A stretch of 6,636 nucleotides of DNA from Acidiferrobacter sp. (lineage in GTDB: Bacteria > Pseudomonadota > Gammaproteobacteria > Acidiferrobacterales > Acidiferrobacteraceae): NCBI GenBank assembly GCA_027335965.1, contig DAHWGZ010000091.1, positions 1 to 6,636 on the forward strand, in the 5' to 3' direction. The translations under genes and the position numbers were made by a program. The notes under the pieces were generated by a model that was given only the letters and a program-made list of their open reading frames with translations, searched no databases and had not been told where the DNA came from. Shown here in pieces: positions 1 to 5,908 of the stretch (positions are counted from its first letter, which is position 1; every line of letters begins with the position of its first letter).

Positions 1-2
1 GG

Positions 3-161
3 CCGGCGCCCGGGGGCCTGAAAGGCCTCTATCGCCTGTTGACGGATGCGCGCGTGCAAGACGGGCTGCGCGAGGCCACGGCCCTGCTTGGCGCCCTGCG
101 GACGCCGCGCGCGCAAACGGCCGCGCCCGGCCAGGCGACGCGCGCCCCCAACGGCGCGTGA
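3..161 (+). CDS. C-terminal fragment of a probable DUF1641-family protein
   Basis: The third plus-strand frame is open from the window edge to a TGA at 159-161 and encodes 52 visible residues; the start lies outside the window. The visible part begins PAPGGLKGLYRLLTDARVQD and continues GLREATALLGALR. This matches the C-terminal signature of DUF1641 proteins, in which a 'GL-LL-DP-VQ-GL' helix is followed by a Leu/Ala-rich helix. The last 20 or so residues are Ala/Pro/Gln/Thr-rich and look like a disordered tail. DUF1641 proteins are small, of unknown biochemical role, and commonly encoded beside sulfide:quinone oxidoreductase or formate dehydrogenase subunits. That partner, if present, would be to the left and cannot be seen. 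The family call rests on a short segment, so it is moderate; the reading frame itself is more certain because the other two plus frames give low-complexity or stopped translations. Confidence 0.6.
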   Translation, partial: PAPGGLKGLYRLLTDARVQDGLREATALLGALRTPRAQTAAPGQATRAPNGA

Positions 162-313
162 GCCCTGGCGCGGCGATGGCCTACCCCGCGGCCCGGGCCT
201 TCGGCGCCCGCCGATCAGGACTCCTCCCTAAGTCTTATGGCCCGGTCCGCTCGTTTTTCGGATAGTACGGATCGGGCGGCTCGCGCCAGACCGCCCGGCA
301 TTCAGGAGGCCGT
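162..313. other. Intergenic region before the methyltransferase gene
   Basis: These 152 bp separate two same-strand genes. Two short GC hairpins can be drawn. One is CGGGC 194-198 with GCCCG 206-210. The other is CGGGCGG 273-279 with CCGCCCG 291-297, a perfect 7-bp stem with an 11-nt loop. Neither is followed by a T-run, so neither is a convincing intrinsic terminator. The second lies just upstream of the ribosome binding site at 304-309 and would be in the 5' leader of the next gene. The least GC-rich stretch, about 225-268, includes a T5 run and GATAGT at 261-266, which matches 4 of 6 bases of a sigma70 -10 box but has no good -35 partner. A promoter is therefore plausible here but not demonstrated. 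Confidence 0.4.
304..309 (+). promoter_or_regulatory. Shine-Dalgarno site AGGAGG for the methyltransferase
   Basis: A perfect AGGAGG lies 4 nt before the GTG at 314 and 16 nt before the in-frame ATG at 326. The spacing is slightly short for the GTG but far too long for the ATG, so the GTG is the preferred start. The GTG at 312 is in a different frame. Confidence 0.65.
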
Positions 314-1015
314 GTGTCAACAACCATGGAAGCCTTGGACGGCCGCGCCGATCCGGAATCTTATCCCCTGCCGCGCGGGCCCCGCGTGAACCTGGGCTGC
401 GGGCCCGTCATGCCCCGGGACTGGATCAACGTCGATGGCAGCCGCCGGGCATGGCTCGCGGCCCACGCCGGCCTGCTCGATCGACTGCTCGTGCGCCTGG
501 GGCTGCTGCGCGCCACGGCGTTTCAGAAAGGCATCGTCCACCACGACCTGCGCAAGCCCCTGCCGTGGGCCCGTGATTCGCTGGCCGCCATCTACGCCGG
601 CGAGGTCTGGGAACACTTCGAGTACGAGGACGCCCGGCGCCTGACCGAGGAATGCCACCGGGTCTTGAGAAAGGGCGGCGTCCTGCGCCTGTGCGTCCCG
701 GACGGGGTGGAATTTTGGGAAGACTATCTCGTGATATTTCTCGAGGAGCAGGCCCGCGAACCCGCTCGGCGCGATGCCGCGCGCCTGCGGCGGCATGTGC
801 GCATGTACTTCGACGATATCTGCACGCGACCGCCGGGGCTCAAATCCTTCGGACACTTTCATAAATGGCAGTACGACGAGGTGCAGCTCGTGGATCTCCT
901 CATGCGCTGCGGCTTCAAGGACGTCGACCGTCAGCCATTCGGCGTAAGCCGCATACCGGACATAGGCGCCCTGGAACGGTCGAACTTCTTGATCGTCGAG
1001 GGCGTGAAGCGCTGA
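314..1015 (+). CDS. Class I SAM-dependent methyltransferase (type 11 / COG4627-like)
   Basis: This encodes 233 residues starting at GTG, chosen because AGGAGG lies 4 nt upstream. It is a predicted cytosolic methyltransferase of the Rossmann-fold class that uses S-adenosylmethionine; the methyl acceptor is unknown. Visible motifs are the SAM-binding glycine loop VNLGCG at 25-30, the acidic end of strand 2 in INVD (D41), HHDLRKPLPW at 76-85, EVWEHF at 97-102, and the post-motif RVLRKGGVLRLCVPD at 116-130. A C-terminal block has HKWQYDE (183-189), then MRCGF and SRIPDIG. This order (LGCG, NVD, DLRKPLP, EH-, RVLK-GG-L-L-VPD, H-W-YD, GF) matches the group annotated as predicted SAM-dependent methyltransferases, often found near cell-surface polysaccharide genes. 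An extra 25 or so residues (43-70, Leu-rich) sit between motif I and the DLRKPLP strand. There are no transmembrane segments. It converges on the AsmA gene with a 19-bp gap. The fold call is strong; the substrate is not predictable. Confidence 0.9.
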   Translation: MSTTMEALDGRADPESYPLPRGPRVNLGCGPVMPRDWINVDGSRRAWLAAHAGLLDRLLVRLGLLRATAFQKGIVHHDLRKPLPWARDSLAAIYAGEVWEHFEYEDARRLTEECHRVLRKGGVLRLCVPDGVEFWEDYLVIFLEEQAREPARRDAARLRRHVRMYFDDICTRPPGLKSFGHFHKWQYDEVQLVDLLMRCGFKDVDRQPFGVSRIPDIGALERSNFLIVEGVKR

Positions 1016-1034
1016 ATTTTGGGCGGACGGTTTG

Positions 1035-3005
1035 TCATCGAGGCCGCCTGCCGCCGTGGGTCGCGTCTTTCAGGGCCTCGGCGCGCGCCTTGTGTCCGGC
1101 GGCATGCAGTAGCGCCGGGCAGTCGATCTTGTGGCCGGGCGCGGTGTCGATCAGCGGCAGGAGCGCCGCCGCCGGCGTCAGGAGCGCGCCCAGGGCGATG
1201 GCCGCGCCGGCGCGCTCGATGAGCCCCACGCGCGACACGCTGAATGTCGGCTTCTTGAAGGTCCCGCGCACGAGCAAGGGCTCGCGCGCACTGATGATGG
1301 TGATGTGCTTGGGCTTGGTCCGCACCGTCAGATGGAGCGTCTGGCGTCGCATGTCGATCGTGCCCTGGCCGATAATGTTGGCCGAGGGGGTGGCGATCAG
1401 GAATGTGCGGGTCTTCACGAGACCGTTGCGCGCCCCGAGACGGATCACCGCGCAGGGAATGCGCTCCTGCTTCATGCCAGACAGCCAGTCGAGCGCGGCG
1501 TTGCCGATATGCAATTGCGCGAGCGCCACATAGAGATTGTTCACGGAGCCTTGGGCGAGGGCGAGGCCCAAGTGGCCGCTGGCGTGCGCGGCCATCGTTG
1601 CGATGGAATCGCCAGGGGCCGACAGATGCAGACGCCCGCCGATGCGGCCGGTGCCCGCCGCCTTGAATTTGACCTTGGGGAACAAAAGCCGCACATGAAG
1701 GCCGCGCGCGATCGCCTTCAATTGCGTGCGGTAGATGCGCCGCGAGGCGTTCATCGTATAGTCGGCCGCGATGAGCCCGTCGGCCACCCCGAAATCGAGC
1801 GGGGCGATGCGCACCACGCCGTTGTGCAAGATGAGGTGCGCATACAGATCCTGGATGCGCATGTGCGAGGCATGGACATGCTCGGCCCGGTAGACGACGT
1901 TGGCGTTGAGCTTCATGAGCTCTCGGCGTTTATAGGGCCTCGCGGGCAACGCCTTTTTTGCGTTCTGGGCGTGCGGCACGACCGTTACGTGGCCATTCAC
2001 CTCCCTTGGCTTGGCCTTCACGAATCCCGCGAGGTCCTTGAAGTTCAGGGTGCGCGACGTCAAGTCGGCGCGCAGGAACATCGGGTGGCCGGGGCGCACG
2101 CTGATCGTGCCCTCGAGGTCGCTCTGGCCCACGAGCCCACGAAAGCGCGCGAGGCTCCAGGTCTTTCCGTGACGGGTGAGCTGTCCGGAGATCTGGAAGG
2201 GGCCGGTCTGGGGCAGCGGGAGACTGATGGCCTTGTGGACGCGGCCGAGCCCGGAGCCCTTCAGCATCACGTGGAGGTCGACGTTCTTCAAGGCCATGGG
2301 GGCGATGAGGGTGCCATGGATGCGCGCCAGGAAACGGCCGATGTGGACGGCGACGCGGACCGGGTAGGGGCTGTGGTCGCTCTTCACCTTGAGCGGCGAG
2401 CCGAGCGCGCCCCTCAAGGTGAAGGGCGACCCCTTGTAACGGCCGCGGCCCGACAGCAACAGGCGGGTGGCGGGCTTGGCGCTACGGATGCTCAAGACGA
2501 GGCGGGTGGCGGCCGGGACATCGCGCACCGTAACGCGCCCATGGGTGATCACCAGGCGGCCGATGCGCGGCCATGCGCGCGGCTTGGGGCGGGGCTTGCG
2601 CGGGGTCGGCTTCGCGAAGACCCAGTTGGCCCGCGCGAGGCTCGGCTCGTCGAGATGGATCACCGGATGGCGGATGACGAGCGAGGGCAGGGTCAGGTGC
2701 CCATGGACGAGCGACGCGAGCGAGAGGCGCACGCGCAGCTGGCGCACCGTCGCCATGGGGCCCTTGGTCCACGGGGGGTTCGCGATGGTGACGCGATTCA
2801 AGGTGACGCGCGGGTCGAGCGACCAGTCGATGCCCACCGAACCATGGATGGCGATGCGGCGATGGAGGCTTGCGCTGCCGTCGCGTTCGATCACGCGCTT
2901 TACGAGGGTGGGCGCAAGACCGATGGCGATCGCCATGGCGACGACCACGGACAGGGCCGCGCCGATGGCGATTCGAGCCCACAACGGCAAGCGCTTGATG
3001 GCCAT
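1035..3005 (-). CDS. AsmA family protein
   Basis: This encodes 656 residues, close to the 617 of E. coli AsmA. AsmA-family proteins are inner-membrane-anchored, mostly periplasmic, beta-rich proteins related to bridge-like lipid-transfer proteins and implicated in outer-membrane lipid and LPS homeostasis. Residues 8-33 form one hydrophobic anchor with a short Lys/Arg cytoplasmic start. The N-terminal AsmA domain follows, with IDWSLDPRVTLNRVTIANPP (59-78), an S-L-SLVHGHL segment (95-104) and VIHLDEPSLARANWVF (115-130). A Lys/Arg/Pro linker (132-147) comes next, then repeated beta segments such as VGQSDLEGTISVRPG (292-306). The C-terminal AsmA region includes SGHLGLALAQGSVNN (476-490), CAVIRLGARNG (518-528), GQGTIDMRRQTLHL (546-559), VRGTFKKPTFSV (579-590) and the family-typical ending DCPALL (628-633). 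The start is the ATG at 3003-3005, 9 nt after AGGAGG. The coupling-protein gene ends 24 bp upstream on the same strand, so co-transcription is likely but a functional link is not implied. The gene looks intact. Confidence 0.94.
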   Translation of the reverse strand: MAIKRLPLWARIAIGAALSVVVAMAIAIGLAPTLVKRVIERDGSASLHRRIAIHGSVGIDWSLDPRVTLNRVTIANPPWTKGPMATVRQLRVRLSLASLVHGHLTLPSLVIRHPVIHLDEPSLARANWVFAKPTPRKPRPKPRAWPRIGRLVITHGRVTVRDVPAATRLVLSIRSAKPATRLLLSGRGRYKGSPFTLRGALGSPLKVKSDHSPYPVRVAVHIGRFLARIHGTLIAPMALKNVDLHVMLKGSGLGRVHKAISLPLPQTGPFQISGQLTRHGKTWSLARFRGLVGQSDLEGTISVRPGHPMFLRADLTSRTLNFKDLAGFVKAKPREVNGHVTVVPHAQNAKKALPARPYKRRELMKLNANVVYRAEHVHASHMRIQDLYAHLILHNGVVRIAPLDFGVADGLIAADYTMNASRRIYRTQLKAIARGLHVRLLFPKVKFKAAGTGRIGGRLHLSAPGDSIATMAAHASGHLGLALAQGSVNNLYVALAQLHIGNAALDWLSGMKQERIPCAVIRLGARNGLVKTRTFLIATPSANIIGQGTIDMRRQTLHLTVRTKPKHITIISAREPLLVRGTFKKPTFSVSRVGLIERAGAAIALGALLTPAAALLPLIDTAPGHKIDCPALLHAAGHKARAEALKDATHGGRRPR

Positions 3006-3014
3006 GGGTGCATG

Positions 3015-3020
3015 CCTCCT
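3015..3020 (-). promoter_or_regulatory. Shine-Dalgarno site AGGAGG deciding the AsmA start
   Basis: On the minus strand AGGAGG ends 9 nt before the ATG at 3005. An earlier, out-of-frame ATG at 3011-3013 is only 1 nt from the site and cannot be used. The site lies within the 24-bp gap after the coupling-protein stop, so the AsmA gene has its own strong ribosome binding site. Confidence 0.75.
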
Positions 3021-3029
3021 TCGAGGATA

Positions 3030-4697
3030 CTAGCCGGCCGCGCCCGCGCCCGGCATCCCCTCTTCGGCCGTATCCACGAACACCGCCGGCAGATCGACAA
3101 CCTCTTCCAGCGCCTCGCCGGCGACCGACACGAGGGCCAGGGCCTGGCGTCGGTGGAGGCGCCGCACGAGCGCCGCGGACACGAGCGGCCGCGCGCGGCG
3201 GCGCCGATCGGGCAGGCGGCCCAGCACGCGCTCGAAAAACGCGATCGTGTGCCAGTCCTCGCTGCGCAGGCACAGCTTCTGGCGGAAGTTCTGGAGCACG
3301 GTGTCGGCCAGGTCGCGATCGCCCACGGCCGCATAGAAGCTTGCGATCGACTGCGCGGATAGGATGCCGACCGCGCCGAACGCCCGACCCTTGTCCCAGA
3401 AGTTGAGATCGGAGAGCCCGTCTTTGTTGGCGCTGACGATCTCCTGGTACTCGTCGCACAAGAACAGCACGGGATGGCGCCGCTCGCGGGCCGGACGTCT
3501 TTGCATGTATTGGAAGAACCGCAGCTTGATGAACGTGTAGACGACCTTGGCCCCCACGCCCCACACGGCAAGCGGCAAATCCACGAGGATGAGCGCGCCC
3601 GACGCGAGCGCCTCGATCGTCACGGCATCGGCGGGCGGGCAAAAGGCGTCGACGAGGTCTGGGTGCGTGAACGGCGTCAGCACCTGGGCCGCGCTCGCCA
3701 GCACGCCGGCCACGACCTTGGCGTCAAAGCGCGTGAACACGCCTTCATGGTAGGACTGGTAGCTGCGCAGGAGCCGCAAGGCCTCGGGGCCGAGGCCCGC
3801 GGCCTCGTCATGGAGTCGGCGGTCGCAGTCGGCGCGGTAGTCGTCGCGAAAGAGGTAGTCATAAAGGCCGCCGAGGCTATAACGATCGGGCAAAAAGGAG
3901 AGCACGCCCAGGGCATTGCGACACAGCTCGACCGCGGTCTCGATCCAGAACGGATCGCCGGGCGCGCCGTTCAGGAGCAAGGCGGATTTCAGGAAGCCGG
4001 CGGCGGCCTCGGGGGTGAGCCCGCGCAGGAGGTCAAAGGCCCGGCGGCCGGGGCCGATGACCACGAGCTCCCGGCCGGTGCGGCGCGCGAGGCCCGCGGC
4101 GGCGACCCCGAAGTCCCCCTTGATGTCGAACACCAGACCGCCCAGGCCCTGCGCGAGACACTGAAGCAGGACCGGCTGAATGACCGAAGTGGTCTTGCCC
4201 GAACCAATGCCGCCCAGGACCAGGAGGTTCTGGGGGAGATCGTCGCCCGCGAGCACCAAGGACCGCCGCCCCCGGCCGAGCCAGAGGGCGCGGCGCCGCA
4301 AGAGCCCGCCGGAGTCGCCGAGCCATAACCGCACGTCGGCCGACGCCGGGGGGCTCTTGCGCGGGGACCGGCGCGCGCCCGGCAACAGGCGCATAAGCCA
4401 GGCCAGCGGCGCGGCGGCCGCCCACGCGAGGCTGACGATGCCCCGGAAGGGCCGCCGCGAGGCGCGGGGGCGCGTGAGCCGCGGCCCGCGATCGGTCGCG
4501 CCCCAGGGATCGGGCAGGTCGATGGCGCAGGCCGCGGAGCGCGGGCACGGCCCCTCGATGGCGGCCGCGAGACGCGCGGCCTCATCCAAAAGGCCGCGCG
4601 CCTCGAGCTCCTCGCCGGCATCCAGCAGGGCGCGCAGGCGGCGGCGGTCCGCGCGCGTGCGCACGGCGCGGATCCAAGGATGGCGGTCGGACGGCAT
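3030..4697 (-). CDS. VirD4/TraD-type type IV coupling protein (DNA-transfer ATPase)
   Basis: This encodes 555 residues. Type IV coupling proteins are inner-membrane hexameric ATPases that bind the relaxase-DNA complex and pass it to a type IV secretion channel. The Walker A motif is GGIGSGKTT at 162-170 (K168) and the Walker B motif is VLFLCDEYQE at 410-419 (D415, E416). A conserved GILSAQS (444-450, Q449) is followed by DTVLQNFRQKLCLRSED (465-481), the pattern of the TraD/TraG C-terminal AAA region; VFDIKGDF (189-196) is also typical. The family usually has two N-terminal membrane helices. Here residues 84-107 form only one hydrophobic stretch, preceded by 80 or so polar residues with a charged helix at 10-47. 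The start is the ATG at 4695-4697, 7 nt after a weak GGGGGA site. Upstream in frame there is no other usable start before a stop at 4725-4727. The gene is divergent from the relaxase gene (81 bp apart) and 24 bp upstream of the AsmA gene. No mating-channel gene is in the window. The family call is firm; activity and partner channel are unknown. Confidence 0.92.
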   Translation of the reverse strand: MPSDRHPWIRAVRTRADRRRLRALLDAGEELEARGLLDEAARLAAAIEGPCPRSAACAIDLPDPWGATDRGPRLTRPRASRRPFRGIVSLAWAAAAPLAWLMRLLPGARRSPRKSPPASADVRLWLGDSGGLLRRRALWLGRGRRSLVLAGDDLPQNLLVLGGIGSGKTTSVIQPVLLQCLAQGLGGLVFDIKGDFGVAAAGLARRTGRELVVIGPGRRAFDLLRGLTPEAAAGFLKSALLLNGAPGDPFWIETAVELCRNALGVLSFLPDRYSLGGLYDYLFRDDYRADCDRRLHDEAAGLGPEALRLLRSYQSYHEGVFTRFDAKVVAGVLASAAQVLTPFTHPDLVDAFCPPADAVTIEALASGALILVDLPLAVWGVGAKVVYTFIKLRFFQYMQRRPARERRHPVLFLCDEYQEIVSANKDGLSDLNFWDKGRAFGAVGILSAQSIASFYAAVGDRDLADTVLQNFRQKLCLRSEDWHTIAFFERVLGRLPDRRRRARPLVSAALVRRLHRRQALALVSVAGEALEEVVDLPAVFVDTAEEGMPGAGAAG

Positions 4698-4778
4698 GCG
4701 GGAATCCCCCGATAAAGGCCGAGCCTAACAAGTGCTATGGTGGTCCGCCTATCGGGGATATGCCGGGAGGTCGGCGCC
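4698..4778. promoter_or_regulatory. Divergent control region and candidate oriT between coupling protein and relaxase
   Basis: These 81 bp must hold the start signals of both mobilization genes. CCCCGATA at 4707-4714 and TATCGGGG at 4750-4757 form a perfect 8-bp inverted repeat with 35 nt between the arms. The left arm overlaps the coupling gene's weak ribosome site (GGGGGA on the minus strand, 4705-4710), and the right arm lies just before the relaxase ribosome site. Between the arms, a small hairpin AGGC 4716-4719 / GCCT 4723-4726 is followed by AACAAGTGC, with AAGTGC at 4730-4735. From memory, the RSF1010/pSC101-type nick region is TAA(A/G)TGCGCCCT preceded by an inverted repeat, so only a 6-base core is shared. 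A shared operator, an oriT, or both would fit. The repeat is seen directly; the function is inference. Confidence 0.35.
4764..4770 (+). promoter_or_regulatory. Shine-Dalgarno site deciding the relaxase start
   Basis: CGGGAGG ends 8 nt before the ATG at 4779. The frame is open back to an ATG at 4737, but that codon has no ribosome binding site, and the extra 14 residues have no counterpart in the relaxase family, whose proteins start just before the conserved Tyr motif. Confidence 0.7.
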
Positions 4779-5504
4779 ATGATGCCCATCCTTGCCATGC
4801 GGGGCCTGCGGCCCGGCCGAAAGAGCGGTCTGGTGGCGCGCGCCGCCTATTGCGGGAGACGCCGGTTGCGCGACGAGCGGCGTGGCCGGGTCTTCGACTT
4901 TTCGCATCGCCCTGGCCTTGCGTGGTCGGAGTTGTCGCTGCCCGATGGGCTCGCCGCCCAGGCCGCGGATCCCGAGCGGCTCTGGAATGCGATCGAGGGC
5001 GCGCGCGACGCCGGGGCGCGCGCTTGCGAACTCGTCATGGGACTGCCCGGGGGCCTGCCGCTGCCGGCGCACGCGGCCTTCGTGCGCGACTTTCTAATCG
5101 AGGCCTTCGTGGCGCAGGGACGGGCCGTGGACTGGCATATCCATTACGACAAGGCCGGCAATCCCCATGCCCACGCCCTGGCAAGCCCGGCGTGGCCGCG
5201 CGGCGCGCCGGGGTCGGGCGAACGACACGGGGGGCGCGCGGCCCTGCGCGCCGCCTGGCGACGGCACTGCGAGCGCTGGGGACTTGTCGGGGGATGCGGC
5301 GCATCCCGCCCCGCCTCCGCCCTGCCGGCCTGCCCCGACGCGCTGAAGAAGCGTGGGGTCGTGACGCGCCAATGGCAAAGCCGCGCGGCATGGCAGGCGC
5401 TCGCCCCCCACCCGCGGGGCCGGCCGTGGCCGGCGTGGCCCAGGCTCCGGCCGCGACGGCGGATGCGCGAGGGGCTACGGCAAGACCGCGCGCGCGAGCG
5501 CTAG
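4779..5504 (+). CDS. Short MobA/MobL-family (MOBQ-type) relaxase
   Basis: This encodes 241 residues from the ATG at 4779, supported by a ribosome site 8 nt upstream. Relaxases of this class cut one strand at oriT through a tyrosine and stay bound to the 5' end for transfer. The N-terminal motif is SGLVARAAYCGRRRLRDERR (16-35), with Y24 as the predicted nicking tyrosine, followed by GRVFDFSHR (36-44), LWNAIEGARDAGARACELVM (68-87; E72, E84) and LPLPAHAAFVRDFLIEAF (93-110). The metal-binding histidine motif is WHIHYDKAGNPHAHAL (119-134; H120, H122, H130, H132). The helix LRAAWRRHCERWGLVGG (156-172) corresponds to the usual segment after the histidine motif. Beyond that the protein is Arg/Pro/Trp-rich and lacks the 'DHRS' block and the long C-terminal region (primase, helicase or coiled coil) common in this family, so it is a nearly bare catalytic domain. 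It may be a minimal enzyme or a C-terminally truncated remnant. It diverges from the coupling-protein gene. No second auxiliary mob gene is visible. Confidence 0.87.
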   Translation: MMPILAMRGLRPGRKSGLVARAAYCGRRRLRDERRGRVFDFSHRPGLAWSELSLPDGLAAQAADPERLWNAIEGARDAGARACELVMGLPGGLPLPAHAAFVRDFLIEAFVAQGRAVDWHIHYDKAGNPHAHALASPAWPRGAPGSGERHGGRAALRAAWRRHCERWGLVGGCGASRPASALPACPDALKKRGVVTRQWQSRAAWQALAPHPRGRPWPAWPRLRPRRRMREGLRQDRARER

Positions 5505-5608
5505 ACGCCGGGTGCTCGGCGCGCCAACCCCGACGTTCGGCGGTCGCGCGGCGCGCGCCGATGGCATAGCCTTTGCGTCTCGCGGACTACCGGAGGGATG
5601 TCGGCACA
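5505..5608. other. Intergenic region after the relaxase
   Basis: These 104 bp are extremely GC-rich, with a small hairpin CGCCG 5506-5510 / CGGCG 5517-5521 right after the relaxase stop but no T-run. A slightly AT-richer patch at about 5562-5578 (GCATAGCCTTTG) could hold a -10-like element for the next gene; no -35 partner is convincing. Confidence 0.35.
5592..5597 (+). promoter_or_regulatory. Shine-Dalgarno site deciding the start of the small membrane protein
   Basis: GGAGGG lies 11 nt before the ATG at 5609. The ATG at 5598 touches the site and opens only a 4-codon frame; the next in-frame ATG (5618) is 20 nt away. The open frame extends upstream to a TTG at 5573, which lacks a site. Confidence 0.55.
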
Positions 5609-5851
5609 ATGAATGGGATGAGGATCGCAGGCATGCTGCTCGTCGTCCTGGGGATCCTGGGCGCGGCCTACGGGGGCTTTAGTTACACGCACAAGACCAA
5701 GGAGGCCCAGCTCGGGCCGCTCGCCTTAACGGTGAAGCACAAGCATCGCGTCGACATCCCGCTGTGGATGGGCGCCGGGGCGGTGGTCGTGGGCGGCGTG
5801 CTGCTGCTCGTGGCCGATGGCCCGCACAAGGAGACCCGCCAAGACGGCTGA
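5609..5851 (+). CDS. Small two-helix membrane protein of unknown function
   Basis: This encodes 80 residues starting MNGMRIAGMLLVVLGILGAA. Two hydrophobic segments are visible: residues 5-23, ending in YGGFSYT, and residues 52-69, in WMGAGAVVVGGVLLLVAD. The polar loop between them (HKTKEAQLGPLALTVKHKHR) is Lys/His-rich, and the C-terminal tail is short and charged. The pattern of helix, 'GGxSYT', 'LGPL', a charged strand, 'IPLW-GAG' and second helix resembles a widespread family of small uncharacterised inner-membrane proteins, some labelled DUF3185-like. The resemblance is from memory and no function is known. Both termini are probably on the same side of the membrane. The gene is on the relaxase strand but 104 bp downstream with its own ribosome site, and it converges on the acetolactate-synthase-like gene, so a role in mobilization is unlikely. 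Coding evidence is good because hydrophobic segmentation and loop motifs are coherent in this frame only. Confidence 0.8.
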   Translation: MNGMRIAGMLLVVLGILGAAYGGFSYTHKTKEAQLGPLALTVKHKHRVDIPLWMGAGAVVVGGVLLLVADGPHKETRQDG

Positions 5852-5873
5852 GACGGACGCGTCACGCGACTTT

Positions 5874-5887
5874 GGGGCGACCGCCCC
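5874..5887. terminator. Weak hairpin between convergent genes
   Basis: GGGGC 5874-5878 pairs with GCCCC 5883-5887 around a GACC loop in the 57-bp gap between two convergent genes. Its place suits a bidirectional terminator, but there is no T-run on either strand beyond a TTT on the plus-strand 5' side, and such stems are common at this GC content. Confidence 0.22.
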
Positions 5888-5908
5888 GCCAGCGGCGCGC
5901 CGGGCCCC

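Noticed and set aside
46..231. A 61-codon plus-strand frame at the left edge
   Set aside because: It is Arg/Pro-rich without motifs and overlaps the DUF1641-like frame, which has a coherent helical C-terminus.
1016..1048. Possible terminator hairpin GGCGG/CCGCC between the methyltransferase and AsmA genes
   Set aside because: The stem has only 5 bp with a 17-nt loop, no T-run follows, and half of it is within the AsmA coding region.
1131..3362. A 743-codon plus-strand open frame opposite the AsmA gene and the end of the coupling-protein gene
   Set aside because: It is longer than the AsmA frame, but its translation is a monotonous Arg/Ala/Gly/His/Asp/Glu/Gln mix with no hydrophobic core or motif, typical of the antisense of GC-rich genes. 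The opposite strand carries clear AsmA and coupling-protein motifs with ribosome sites.
2482..3642. A 386-codon minus-strand open frame overlapping both AsmA and coupling-protein genes
   Set aside because: It is a second minus-strand frame with Arg/Pro/Ala-rich low-complexity translation and no ribosome site; it shadows two well-supported genes.
4737..4778. An upstream ATG at 4737 as the relaxase start
   Set aside because: It has no ribosome binding site, and the added residues do not fit the family; the ATG at 4779 has CGGGAGG at 8 nt.
3989..4798. A 269-codon minus-strand open frame crossing the divergent promoter region
   Set aside because: Its translation is Arg/Ala/Pro/Ser-rich, and it would run through the start regions of both mobilization genes; the coupling-protein frame has all the motifs.
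4760..5569. A 269-codon plus-strand frame overlapping the relaxase
   Set aside because: It is an Ala/Arg-rich shadow frame without the tyrosine or histidine motifs; it is long only because stop codons are rare in GC-rich DNA.
3006..5608. Flanking direct repeats or attachment sites around the mobilization pair
   Set aside because: By eye, no repeat was shared between the 3006-3060 and 5505-5608 borders; without an integrase or a matching tRNA end, no attachment site can be claimed.
5893..5902. Palindrome CGGCGCGCCG
   Set aside because: Pure G/C palindromes of this size are expected by chance in such DNA, and nothing around it suggests a binding site.
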